Below, piece after piece: positions 57,419 through 64,000 of a DNA stretch of 64,000 nucleotides. The stretch lies in contig NZ_AP028934.1 in assembly GCF_036323475.1 (NCBI RefSeq), positions 2,480,001 to 2,544,000 of the forward strand. Reading direction: 5' to 3'. Position 1 is the stretch's first letter; every line of letters begins with the position of its first letter. The notes beneath the pieces are model-generated. The model saw only the letters and a program-made list of their open reading frames with translations, made no database searches and was not told the origin of the DNA. This DNA is from Solobacterium moorei. GTDB taxonomy: Bacteria > Bacillota_I > Bacilli_A > Erysipelotrichales > Erysipelotrichaceae. Position numbers and translations under genes: made by a program.

Positions 57419-58471
57419 ATGAACAATAAAACCAAAGCATACATGGATCTATACCTAAAGATTCGTAATGATATTATTCGTGGTATTTATCAAACAGGGG
57501 ATAAACTACCTTCGAAACGCATTTTAGCAGATAAAGAAAATGTCAGTGTGATAACAGTAGCACATGCATATGAATTACTAGCGTCAGAAGGATATATCAC
57601 TTCTCGTATGAGAAGCGGATACTATGTAAGTTATCTTGAGAAAGATTTTTTTAGTGCTAAAGAAGATAGTAGTATCGAAATCTCACCGGAAATACAGATT
57701 ACAAATGATAAACTGTTTTCTTCCAATGTATTTGCGATGGCTGCACGTAAAGTATTAAGTATGCGACAAGATGTATTACTAACAAAATCACCATGGAATG
57801 GACTCGTATATCTTCGTAAAACAATTACGTCATACTTAGCACGTGTTCGTGGTATCTATGTTGATCCAGAACAGATTATCATTGGTTCTGGTTCAGAATA
57901 CTTTTATGGAATTCTAGTGAGTATGATTGGACGCGATAAGGTATATGCAATTGAAAACCCATCTTACGAAAAAATCTCACTTATGTATGAAACAGAGAAT
58001 GTAAGGCTAATACGCATGAAGCTTGGTAAGAATGGTATTTTAAATTCAGAACTACAAAAGAATCACGCAGATGTATTACATGTGACGCCATATCATAGTT
58101 ATCCATCAGGTAGTACAACAGATATTAATAAGAGAAAACAATATATTCACTGGGCAAATGAAAATCATGCATGGATAGTAGAAGATGATTATGATTCTGA
58201 ATATACCTTAGGAATGAATGGTAGAGAAACACTATATGCTTTAGACGATGAACAGGTTATTTATCTAAATACTTTCTCCAATACCATCGCACCATCCGTT
58301 CGAATTGGATATATGATATTACCAAAGAAGAACTTAAAACAATTTCAAGATAGAATCTCCTTCCGCTCCAATACAGTTTCAACGTTGATGCAGTATATCG
58401 TTGCGGAGTTAATACAGAATGGAAGCTTTGAAAGACACATCAATCGCGTACGAAAGAAGATGCGTAAGTAA
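57419..58471 (+). CDS. MocR/PdxR-like regulator lacking the PLP lysine and C-terminus
   Basis: The protein has 350 residues. The GntR-type winged helix is complete (LYLKIRNDIIRGIYQTGDKLPSKRILADKENVSVITVAHAYELLASEGYI). The aminotransferase-like part has IIIGSGSEYFYGIL, ENPSYEKISLMYE, VTPYHSYPSGSTTDINKRKQYI and VEDDYDSEY, but the lysine expected in TFSKTLAPGLRLGY is Asn288 (TFSNTIAPSVRIGY). It stops at RVRKKMRK, about 110 residues before the usual end. Thus PLP cannot be held as an internal aldimine. It may bind another ligand, or may be decaying. It is divergent from the S-component gene across about 95 bases, which points to that gene as a target. Confidence 0.85.
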   Translation: MNNKTKAYMDLYLKIRNDIIRGIYQTGDKLPSKRILADKENVSVITVAHAYELLASEGYITSRMRSGYYVSYLEKDFFSAKEDSSIEISPEIQITNDKLFSSNVFAMAARKVLSMRQDVLLTKSPWNGLVYLRKTITSYLARVRGIYVDPEQIIIGSGSEYFYGILVSMIGRDKVYAIENPSYEKISLMYETENVRLIRMKLGKNGILNSELQKNHADVLHVTPYHSYPSGSTTDINKRKQYIHWANENHAWIVEDDYDSEYTLGMNGRETLYALDDEQVIYLNTFSNTIAPSVRIGYMILPKKNLKQFQDRISFRSNTVSTLMQYIVAELIQNGSFERHINRVRKKMRK

Positions 58472-58495
58472 TGCTATGCATGTATGGTGGGATAT

Positions 58496-59140
58496 ATGAT
58501 AAAGAAGATTGCTATATATGTAGTCGCTATTGTTATTATTATTTCTGCATTTGCCTATAGGCATTATCAAAATCCATCTATCAAACGACCTACAGGTAAA
58601 TATCAAGTCAAACAGTATCATAGCAATAACGATCAAGATAATGATGGTATCGATGACCAAGTAGATATATTAGAAAATGCGCTAGAATACATTTCCACAA
58701 AGCCAAAGTATCAAAGCAAGTACTATAGTACAGGGTATTCGGACGATGAATACGGAGTTTGTACAGATGTTGTAGCACATGCATTAAAGAATGCTGGGTA
58801 TGATTTAATGACATTAATTCAAGAAGATATTCAAAATCATCCTAGTGATTATGCAATTGATCAGCCAGATATCAATATTGATTTTAGGAGAGTTAGAAAT
58901 TTAAAAGTATATTTTGATCATACTGCGCAGATACTTACGACTGATGTAAAAGATTTTGAAGACTGGCAGGGTGGAGATATTATTGTATTTCGCAATCATA
59001 TTGGAATCGTATCAGACAGAAGAAATGAGAGAGGAGTACCATATGTAATTCACCATGATAGTCCATGGCAGTTGGCATATGAACAAGATATCTTAGAGAA
59101 ACGTAATGATATTGTCGGACATTATCGTATTAGTAAATGA
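58496..59140 (+). CDS. DUF1287 family protein, secreted or membrane-anchored
   Basis: The protein has 214 residues. ATG 58496 follows GGTGG; an upstream ATG at 58484 is possible. A signal anchor (residues 5-22) is followed by DUF1287 (PF06940) features: YGVCTDVVAHALKNAGYDLMTLIQEDI (catalytic-like Cys), then INIDFRRVRNLKVYF, WQGGDIIVF, HIGIVSDRRNERGVPYVIHH and a closing GHYR. The Cys-His pattern resembles NlpC/P60-like hydrolases, so a peptidoglycan or amide hydrolase activity is plausible but unproven. The upstream half of the intergenic DNA is short (24 bases after the MocR stop). Confidence 0.85.
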   Translation: MIKKIAIYVVAIVIIISAFAYRHYQNPSIKRPTGKYQVKQYHSNNDQDNDGIDDQVDILENALEYISTKPKYQSKYYSTGYSDDEYGVCTDVVAHALKNAGYDLMTLIQEDIQNHPSDYAIDQPDINIDFRRVRNLKVYFDHTAQILTTDVKDFEDWQGGDIIVFRNHIGIVSDRRNERGVPYVIHHDSPWQLAYEQDILEKRNDIVGHYRISK

Positions 59141-59168
59141 GAGATACATTAAAAATGGAAGATGGTGC

Positions 59169-59804
59169 ATGTGTATGAAAGAGTATATTGCAAATTTAGA
59201 AAAAGAATTAACTTTAATAGAAAATGGTTTTAAGGAACAGGAAAAAAGAGCACTTGCTGACTATCAATCGAAAGGTATGGACTATATCAAGAAGTTGGCG
59301 TTTTCTGCATACTCATCTAATGTCTACCAAGTAAAGATGTACGCTGTATTTCTCTTTGGATATTTATCGGAGTACGAAGATGTATTAAATTTTATGAGAG
59401 ATGAAGTTTCTAAAGACGAAAATTGGAGAGTTCAAGAAATTTTAGCAAAAGCATTCGATGAATATTGCAAGAAAAAAGGATTTGAAGAAGCGCTACAAGT
59501 AATTGATCAATGGCTGCATAATAAGAATCCTAATACTCGAAGGGCAGTCACGGAAGGATTGAGAATATGGACAAATAGGCCGTATTTTAAAGAACATCCT
59601 GATGAAGCAATTAGAAGAATTGCAGCTTTGAAGGATGATACAAGTGAATATGTAAGAAAGTCAGTAGGAAATGCATTAAGAGATATTAGTAAGAAATATC
59701 CTCGACTAGTGGAGATTAAAGTTGATGGTTGGGATTTGGAAAATAAAGAAATCTATCAAGTATATAAATTAGCGAGTAAATTCTTAAAAAAGAATAGGAA
59801 ATAA
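59169..59804 (+). CDS. AlkD-like HEAT-repeat protein (DNA alkylation repair family)
   Basis: The protein has 211 residues. ATG 59169 has GGAAG seven bases upstream; ATG 59175 is an alternative, and an earlier in-frame start overlaps the previous gene. The protein is entirely helical with HEAT-like pairs: VYQVKMYAVFLFGYLSEYEDVLNFMRDEVSKDENWRVQEILAKAFDEY, then NPNTRRAVTEGLRIWTNRPYF and DDTSEYVRKSVGNALRDISKKYP. These match AlkD-related PF08713 proteins. The catalytic Trp/Asp/Arg positions of AlkD cannot be confirmed by eye, so glycosylase activity is uncertain. No operon partner is evident. Confidence 0.85.
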   Translation: MCMKEYIANLEKELTLIENGFKEQEKRALADYQSKGMDYIKKLAFSAYSSNVYQVKMYAVFLFGYLSEYEDVLNFMRDEVSKDENWRVQEILAKAFDEYCKKKGFEEALQVIDQWLHNKNPNTRRAVTEGLRIWTNRPYFKEHPDEAIRRIAALKDDTSEYVRKSVGNALRDISKKYPRLVEIKVDGWDLENKEIYQVYKLASKFLKKNRK

Positions 59805-59839
59805 TTAGCGAAATGAGTGCTCTAAATAATAAAAGAATA

Positions 59840-59999
59840 TCTAACAGTAAACAAAAATGGCCTAGATAAGAAGAGAGGATTACCAAAGAACTAACTCTGT
59901 ATCGTTGTAGCAATTGATTATCACAAAAATATATAGCTCGTTATTCGTGGTCGTGGAAAGCTATCTGCTTCACGTATCTGAAGCACTAAAGAATCATAA
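59840..59999 (+). mobile_element. Second, 3'-truncated copy of the mini-element
   Basis: TCTAACAGTAAACAAAAATG starts at 59840 and the same junction to a transposase interior follows, matching 21214-21370 at about 85 percent by eye with small gaps. It ends near 59999 (AAAGAATCAT) and has no right inverted end. 60000-60106 is AT-rich and contains no gene. Confidence 0.75.
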
Positions 60000-60087
60000 A
60001 AGTTTAAAGATTATTCATGATTTAGATTTTTATTGGATTGAATAGTTATAAAAAATGTTTCACTTTGAAAAGGAATGACGAAATAAA

Positions 60088-60136
60088 AACTGTATTAAAC
60101 CTTTGGCTATTCGACCGTAGGTTTAACACAGTTTTT
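60088..60136 (-). terminator. Terminator of pdxK
   Basis: On the minus strand AAAACTGTGTTAAACCTA and TAGGTT-less TTAATACAGTTTTT arms pair across the end of the gene (CTGTGTTAAACC with GGTTTAATACAG), followed by T5. Confidence 0.7.
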
Positions 60137-60967
60137 ATATTTCTCCAATGATGTGATTAAGAATGGCATTGCCTGTTCGAAGTTGACGCCATAGATATTA
60201 TGATTTTCTTCTTCCAATGTTTTATGGATAGATTCCTTCACATAGTCACAGGCAAGTATCATTGCTTGTAGTAGGGATAAACCTTGCAAGAGTCCACCGC
60301 TGAAAGCACTTGCCCAAATATCACCTGTACCGTGGAAGTGTTGTGGTTCTTCTTCATTGAAGTATGTTGTGTAGGTATCTGTATCCTTTTCATATGCATA
60401 CGCACCGATACGACCTGGTTCAAATGTTACACCGGTGATAATTGCGGTATGACATCCAAAATCTGTTAGTTGACGTAATACATGTTTGATATAGTCTTCA
60501 TCATACTTTTCCTGATATGGAATATCTAATAAGAAGGAAGCTTCTGTTAGGTTTGGTATGATGATGTCTGCGATAGCACATAAATCACGCATCTTTTTGG
60601 TAAATGGAATGTCGAATCCTGTATATAGCTTTCCATTATCTGCCATACATGGATCTACAATTCGAAGAGCGTGGGTTCCAAATTCTTCGAATATCTTTTT
60701 TGCAAGATCGATTTGTTCGAAGGAACCAAGATATCCTGTATAGATTCCATCGAATGTAAAGCCTTCTTTTTGCCAGTGAGCGAGTATTGGATTTACTTCA
60801 CTTGTTAAATCATGGAATGTAAAGCCTTGGAACATGGTATGTGTTGATAGTACGGCGGTTGGAATAACAGCAGTTTCAATGCCCATCGCAGATAGTACTG
60901 GTAAAGCAACTGTTAATGAGCATTTTCCTACACAGGATATGTCCTGCATTGTCACAATTTTCTTCAT
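60107..60967 (-). CDS. pdxK: Pyridoxamine kinase / pyridoxal kinase family
   Basis: The protein has 286 residues, with AGGAG before ATG 60967. PdxK/PdxY-type features: MQDISCVGKCSLTVALPVLSAMGIETAVIPTAVLSTHT at the start, DGIYTGYLGSFEQID, VDPCMADNGKLYTGF and the ATP-site/anion-hole block HFHGTGDIWASAFSGGLLQG with the catalytic Asp (GTGD). It phosphorylates pyridoxal, pyridoxine or pyridoxamine. It supports a B6 salvage theme with the S-component at 56835. Its own gene seems monocistronic. Confidence 0.93.
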   Translation of the reverse strand: MKKIVTMQDISCVGKCSLTVALPVLSAMGIETAVIPTAVLSTHTMFQGFTFHDLTSEVNPILAHWQKEGFTFDGIYTGYLGSFEQIDLAKKIFEEFGTHALRIVDPCMADNGKLYTGFDIPFTKKMRDLCAIADIIIPNLTEASFLLDIPYQEKYDEDYIKHVLRQLTDFGCHTAIITGVTFEPGRIGAYAYEKDTDTYTTYFNEEEPQHFHGTGDIWASAFSGGLLQGLSLLQAMILACDYVKESIHKTLEEENHNIYGVNFEQAMPFLITSLEKYKNCVKPTVE

Positions 60968-61061
60968 GAGAAATCTCCTAGTCTATAATTCTCATTATAG
61001 AAGATACTAGAAAAGAGAAAATTACCAGATTGATAGAAAATCATATAACCAGATATATTAT

Positions 61062-61913
61062 TTAACTATTCATGCGTGCATGTTGCTTACGATATTGGTT
61101 TGGTGTCATGTTATATTCTTTTAAGAATAGGCGGTTGAAATAACTAGGTTGTCCAAATCCACAAGCAAATGATATTTCAGTGATTTGTTGAGAACTGTTT
61201 GCCAACTGTTCTGCGCTGACTTGTAGACGGTAGCTGTTTAGAAAATCGATAGGAGACTTGCCAGTGTACTTGTGGAATAAGCGTATACAAGTACTCTTAC
61301 TAACTTGTCCAGCCTCCGCAATATCGTCCAAACCGATTTTAGCGCTATAATTTTCGTGGATGTAGCTAGTCATATTTCTTTGAATCTGTACATTAGCATC
61401 ATACGTAGTATGAATGTTTTGCTTGCTAGATTCATAAGCGAGATATAAATAACGAATAATTTTATAAATCAAAGAATATTCTTCGAGTTCATAACCAATT
61501 GGTTTTTCACTTTCTAACACTTCAACTTCTTTCATTAAAGAATAGATATCCAAACCAATACCTTTGTTGATGTTGAATTGGATATGCGCAAACGCATCCT
61601 TTTCAAGTAATGGACGTATATATTTTTCGTAGATATGTTGATCTTTAATAAAGTAATCTGGATTGAAGATAATTGTTTTCTTTCTACACTTGAATGTATC
61701 ATGGTTTTCTGTGTAGATATGATGCATTCTACCGCGGTTGATAATACAGATATTACCTTTATTAATTAGAAACTCTGATCCATCAACATTGCAGTAAAAC
61801 TTTCCTTCTACAACTTCAATTAATTCAAATGAGTTATGCCAATGTGTTAACTCATCTTGCTTATAAGTATCGAAGCTTTCGCTTTCTATAATGAGTGGAA
61901 GTTCTTGATTCAT
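61062..61913 (-). CDS. AraC-family transcriptional regulator with cupin sensor
   Basis: The protein has 283 residues, with AGGAGA before ATG 61913. The N-terminal cupin-like AraC-binding domain (about 10-150) contains LTHWHNSFELIEVVEGKFYCNVDGSEFLINKGNICIINRGRMHHI. The C-terminal DNA-binding domain carries two helix-turn-helix units: LDDIAEAGQVSKSTCIRLFHKYTGKSPIDFLNSYRLQ and ITEISFACGFGQPSYFNRLFLKEYNMTPNQYRKQ. It is divergent from dps and 94 bases from pdxK. Either neighbour could be its target; the ligand is unknown. Confidence 0.92.
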   Translation of the reverse strand: MNQELPLIIESESFDTYKQDELTHWHNSFELIEVVEGKFYCNVDGSEFLINKGNICIINRGRMHHIYTENHDTFKCRKKTIIFNPDYFIKDQHIYEKYIRPLLEKDAFAHIQFNINKGIGLDIYSLMKEVEVLESEKPIGYELEEYSLIYKIIRYLYLAYESSKQNIHTTYDANVQIQRNMTSYIHENYSAKIGLDDIAEAGQVSKSTCIRLFHKYTGKSPIDFLNSYRLQVSAEQLANSSQQITEISFACGFGQPSYFNRLFLKEYNMTPNQYRKQHARMNS

Positions 61914-62048
61914 ATGAATATTCTCCTATATTGATAATATTATACTATTTTGTGGATTAATAATACTATTGTATACATATATTTGATTATATACTATCAA
62001 TGTCAGCTGAGGAGGCTGTAGAAAATATTGAAAAGGAGATTATAAATT

Positions 62049-62480
62049 ATGAACAACAAGTTAAATGTATTATTATCTGACCTAGTCGTTTTCTATCACA
62101 AATTACAAAATAAGCACTGGTATGTAAGTGGACAGTCATTCTTCCAGATTCACCCAGAACTCGAGAATTTATATGATGCTGTATTACCACAGGTTGATAC
62201 AGTTGGTGAATTAATCTTAATGAATGGTGGTAAGCCAGTTTCAACACTAAAGGAATTCCTTGCGAATGCAAAGCTTGAAGAAGGCACAGACGCATATGTA
62301 ACAAGTGTTAAGACTTTATACTCTGAATTATTACCAGACTATCAGTACCTATTAAAGAGTGTTACAGAAATCAAGGAAGCTGCAGATGCAGAGAACAACT
62401 ACCTCGTATCTGCGAAGATGGATGAATTTATCGCATCTTACGCTAAGACAATCTGGATGTTAAGCCAGGCCTTACTATAA
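62049..62480 (+). CDS. dps: Dps/ferritin-like DNA-protection protein
   Basis: The protein has 143 residues, with AAGGAG before ATG 62049. The ferroxidase ligands characteristic of Dps lie at KNKHWYVSGQSFFQIHPELENLYDAVLPQVDTVGELIL (the H...D...E pattern across the dimer interface). Length and helical content match a four-helix Dps monomer forming a 12-mer. It stores iron and consumes hydrogen peroxide. No PerR box is obvious in the 135-base upstream region. It is followed by a strong terminator. Confidence 0.93.
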   Translation: MNNKLNVLLSDLVVFYHKLQNKHWYVSGQSFFQIHPELENLYDAVLPQVDTVGELILMNGGKPVSTLKEFLANAKLEEGTDAYVTSVKTLYSELLPDYQYLLKSVTEIKEAADAENNYLVSAKMDEFIASYAKTIWMLSQALL

Positions 62481-62502
62481 CCATCAATCGTATTAACATG
62501 TT

Positions 62503-62547
62503 ATCCCTGCTAGAGTTCCCCCTACGACTAGCAGGGATTTCTTTTTG
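62503..62547 (+). terminator. Terminator after dps
   Basis: ATCCCTGCTAG and CTAGCAGGGAT pair around AGTTCCCCCTACGA; T5 follows after TTTC. Confidence 0.85.
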
Positions 62548-62615
62548 ACAAAGAAATAAATCGGAACTATAATTTCTGACGGAAATGGGGTTTTCCAAGA
62601 TTATAAATCTAAACC

Positions 62616-62678
62616 GCTATAAGTGCTGATAACTCCTGTAACTTCTTTTTGTTACGGGTATCAGCATTTTTATATAAG
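62616..62678 (+). promoter_or_regulatory. Structured leader / attenuator-like hairpin before the antiporter gene
   Basis: GTGCTGATAactccTGTAAC pairs with GTTACgggTATCAGCA around TTCTTTTT, and the stem is followed by TTTTTAT right before the gene's ribosome binding site. The position suggests attenuation or a riboswitch expression platform. The upstream 62548-62615 has no recognised aptamer class. Confidence 0.5.
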
Positions 62679-62685
62679 GAGAGTT

Positions 62686-63864
62686 ATGTTATTTAGTTTT
62701 GCGATGATGATTTTAGTTAGTGTAGTATTTGCGATGATTATGCGTAAGGTAGGTTTACCAAATTTATTAGGGTATTTACTAACTGGAATCATATTAGGAC
62801 CCTTTGTATTCAACGTAATTGATACAACAACCTTTCAGATTTCATCTGATATTCGCCAGATTGCGTTAATGATTATTTTGATGCGTGCCGGTTTGAACTT
62901 ACAGATATCAGATTTAAAGAAGGTTGGATCGTCTGCGTTGCTGATGTGTTTTGTGCCAGCTAGCTTTGAGATTCTAGGACTGATGATTCTAGCGCCAATC
63001 TTTCTGCATTTAGATCTGTTGAATGCCGCAATACTTGGAACCGTATTAGCTGCGGTATCTCCTGCTGTTGTTGTACCACTTATGTTAAGACTAATGGACG
63101 AAGGATATGGCACAAAAGAGGGTATTCCTCAACTAATTATGGCTGGTGCTTCAATGGATGATGTGTATGTTATTGTACTATTTACATCATTATTGACACT
63201 TGCCAAGAGTGGAGAGTTCAATGCGCTATCCTTATTACGTATTCCAACATCAATCCTATTTGGAATTGTTTCTGGTATTGTCTTGGGGTATGTACTTTGT
63301 AAGCTGTATCGGCTATTGAAGTTACCTACTGGGATTGAACTTGCAAGCATGTTTGCGATCGGGATGGTACTTATTACAATTGAAAGAATAATGACGGGTA
63401 TGATTGGATTCTCTGGTTTACTTGCTATTATGGCTTTAACAGCTACGATACGTCATATCAAACCAGAGATGGCGGATAAATACTCTGCTGTTCTTGCGAA
63501 GCTATGGCAGCCTGCTGAGATCTTCTTATTTGCGTTAGTAGGTGCGAGTGTACGAATTGATTATGCATTATCTTTTGGACCTGTTGTTTTGGTTGTCATT
63601 ATTCTAGCACTAGTATTCCGTATACTTGGTGTATATCTGAGTATCATGAAAACAAAGTTCAATATGAAGGAAAGGATATTCACAATGGGGGCATATCTTC
63701 CAAAGGCAACGGTACAAGCTGCGATTGGAGGACTTGCATTAGAGGCAGGTCTTGCTAGTGGGGAATTAATTCTGACGGCTGCGGTCACCGCAATCCTATT
63801 TACTGCACCGCTTGGAGCTATCTTTATTTCACTTACCTACCGCAACTTTTTACAAAAAGTGTAG
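62686..63864 (+). CDS. Cation:proton antiporter (CPA family)
   Basis: The protein has 392 residues. ATG 62686 follows AAGGAGAG; an in-frame upstream start lies inside the leader hairpin. About 12 membrane helices are seen. Na+/H+ exchanger features include IMRKVGLPNLLGYLLTGIILGPFVF at the start, RAGLNLQISDLKK, then SPAVVVPLMLRLMDEGYGTKEGIPQLIMAGASMDDVYVIVLF with the DD-type Asp pair in the core helix of this family. No C-terminal TrkA_N domain is attached. It exchanges Na+ or K+ for H+ and contributes to pH or ion homeostasis. The orientation and ion cannot be told from sequence. Confidence 0.92.
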   Translation: MLFSFAMMILVSVVFAMIMRKVGLPNLLGYLLTGIILGPFVFNVIDTTTFQISSDIRQIALMIILMRAGLNLQISDLKKVGSSALLMCFVPASFEILGLMILAPIFLHLDLLNAAILGTVLAAVSPAVVVPLMLRLMDEGYGTKEGIPQLIMAGASMDDVYVIVLFTSLLTLAKSGEFNALSLLRIPTSILFGIVSGIVLGYVLCKLYRLLKLPTGIELASMFAIGMVLITIERIMTGMIGFSGLLAIMALTATIRHIKPEMADKYSAVLAKLWQPAEIFLFALVGASVRIDYALSFGPVVLVVIILALVFRILGVYLSIMKTKFNMKERIFTMGAYLPKATVQAAIGGLALEAGLASGELILTAAVTAILFTAPLGAIFISLTYRNFLQKV

Positions 63865-63997
63865 AGTAGTATAGGAGTTTTACAACAATTCTTGTTTTCT
63901 TCTATTTTTCATCTTTACTTCTAGTCCCTATTTGTTATGATAGTTACGTGTTTTATGGTTTGGTAACGGATGTCTTTGGGACAGGAAGGATGGAGCT

Positions 63998-64000
63998 ATG
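63998..64000 (+). CDS. Possible start codon of the next gene, cut by the window edge
   Basis: The last three bases are ATG, preceded by GGAAGGATGGAGCT, which contains a plausible GGAG ribosome binding site seven bases upstream. Only the start codon is visible, so no product can be given. Confidence 0.4.

Noticed and set aside
1-64000. tRNA, rRNA, prophage, toxin-antitoxin or restriction-modification genes
   Set aside because: None was recognised on reading both strands. Short tRNA genes could be missed by eye; a tRNAscan-SE run would settle it.

Overview
The window is low-GC DNA with Gram-positive gene signatures: strong AGGAGG-type ribosome binding sites, sigma-A-like promoters, a CIRCE heat-shock operator, ECF vitamin transporters, PTS sugar genes and Firmicutes-type insertion sequences. 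Gene content (TelA, BI-1, fused EcfA, Trep_Strep-type S-components, pyruvate formate-lyase, a SEC10/PgrA-like surface protein) suggests a fermentative Firmicute. Erysipelotrichia is my best guess, but it is an inference from overall character and not from a marker gene.

Layout. 1-9.5 kb: end of telA, a decayed XRE regulator, zinc-ribbon membrane protein, GH25 lysozyme, YigZ, mutL-miaA, BI-1, an unknown protein, CpXC protein, MarR regulator. 9.5-17.5 kb is an insertion-sequence island: an IS200-like element inside an IS1182-family element that sits between the arms of a terminator-like inverted repeat, an unknown membrane protein, then an IS66 element (8-bp target duplication) inside an IS1595-family element. 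The IS1595-family element has replaced the 5' parts of a divergent esterase/AraC pair. 17.7-21.1 kb: KtrA-KtrB potassium uptake and a tandem histidine phosphatase. 21.2-23.3 kb: a deleted IS1595-type mini-element abutting an IS1202/ISNCY element with a 28-bp direct repeat. 23.3-26.3 kb: a puzzling small-ORF/hairpin segment, TPP riboswitch and thiT, a HAD phosphatase and a Gfo/Idh oxidoreductase.

26.4-33.2 kb is a tight operon: ecfT, a double-domain EcfA, two tandem near-identical S-components and two ABC half-transporters. It starts with a TTGCAA-N17-TATAAT promoter overlapped by an inverted repeat, and a diverged copy of the same terminator-promoter-operator cassette lies after the operon, upstream of pflB. 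33.6-37.9 kb: pflB, pflA, a tyrosine phosphatase and a small membrane protein. 38-43.1 kb: CIRCE-controlled Hsp20, two RpiR regulators divergent from a GH4 6-phosphoglucosidase and a PTS EIIBC.

43.1-52 kb: a broken Cna_B/LPXTG gene, a PadR / HAAS-DUF4097 pair, asnA, a thioredoxin-reductase-like flavoprotein with an OhrR-like regulator, chorismate mutase, and a heterodimeric ABC exporter with a large extracellular loop. 52.6-56 kb: a 1130-residue coiled-coil surface protein without a recognisable LPXTG motif. 56.2-64 kb: a decayed IS1595-type element with an 8-bp target duplication, an ECF S-component divergent from a MocR-type regulator that lacks its PLP lysine, a DUF1287 protein, an AlkD-like protein, a second copy of the mini-element, pdxK, an AraC regulator, dps and a cation/proton antiporter.

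No tRNA, rRNA, CRISPR array or phage module was recognised. The best candidates for something not well described are the duplicated-S-component ECF/ABC operon with its paired operator cassettes, the 23.3-23.6 kb segment, and the nested mobile elements with exact duplications.
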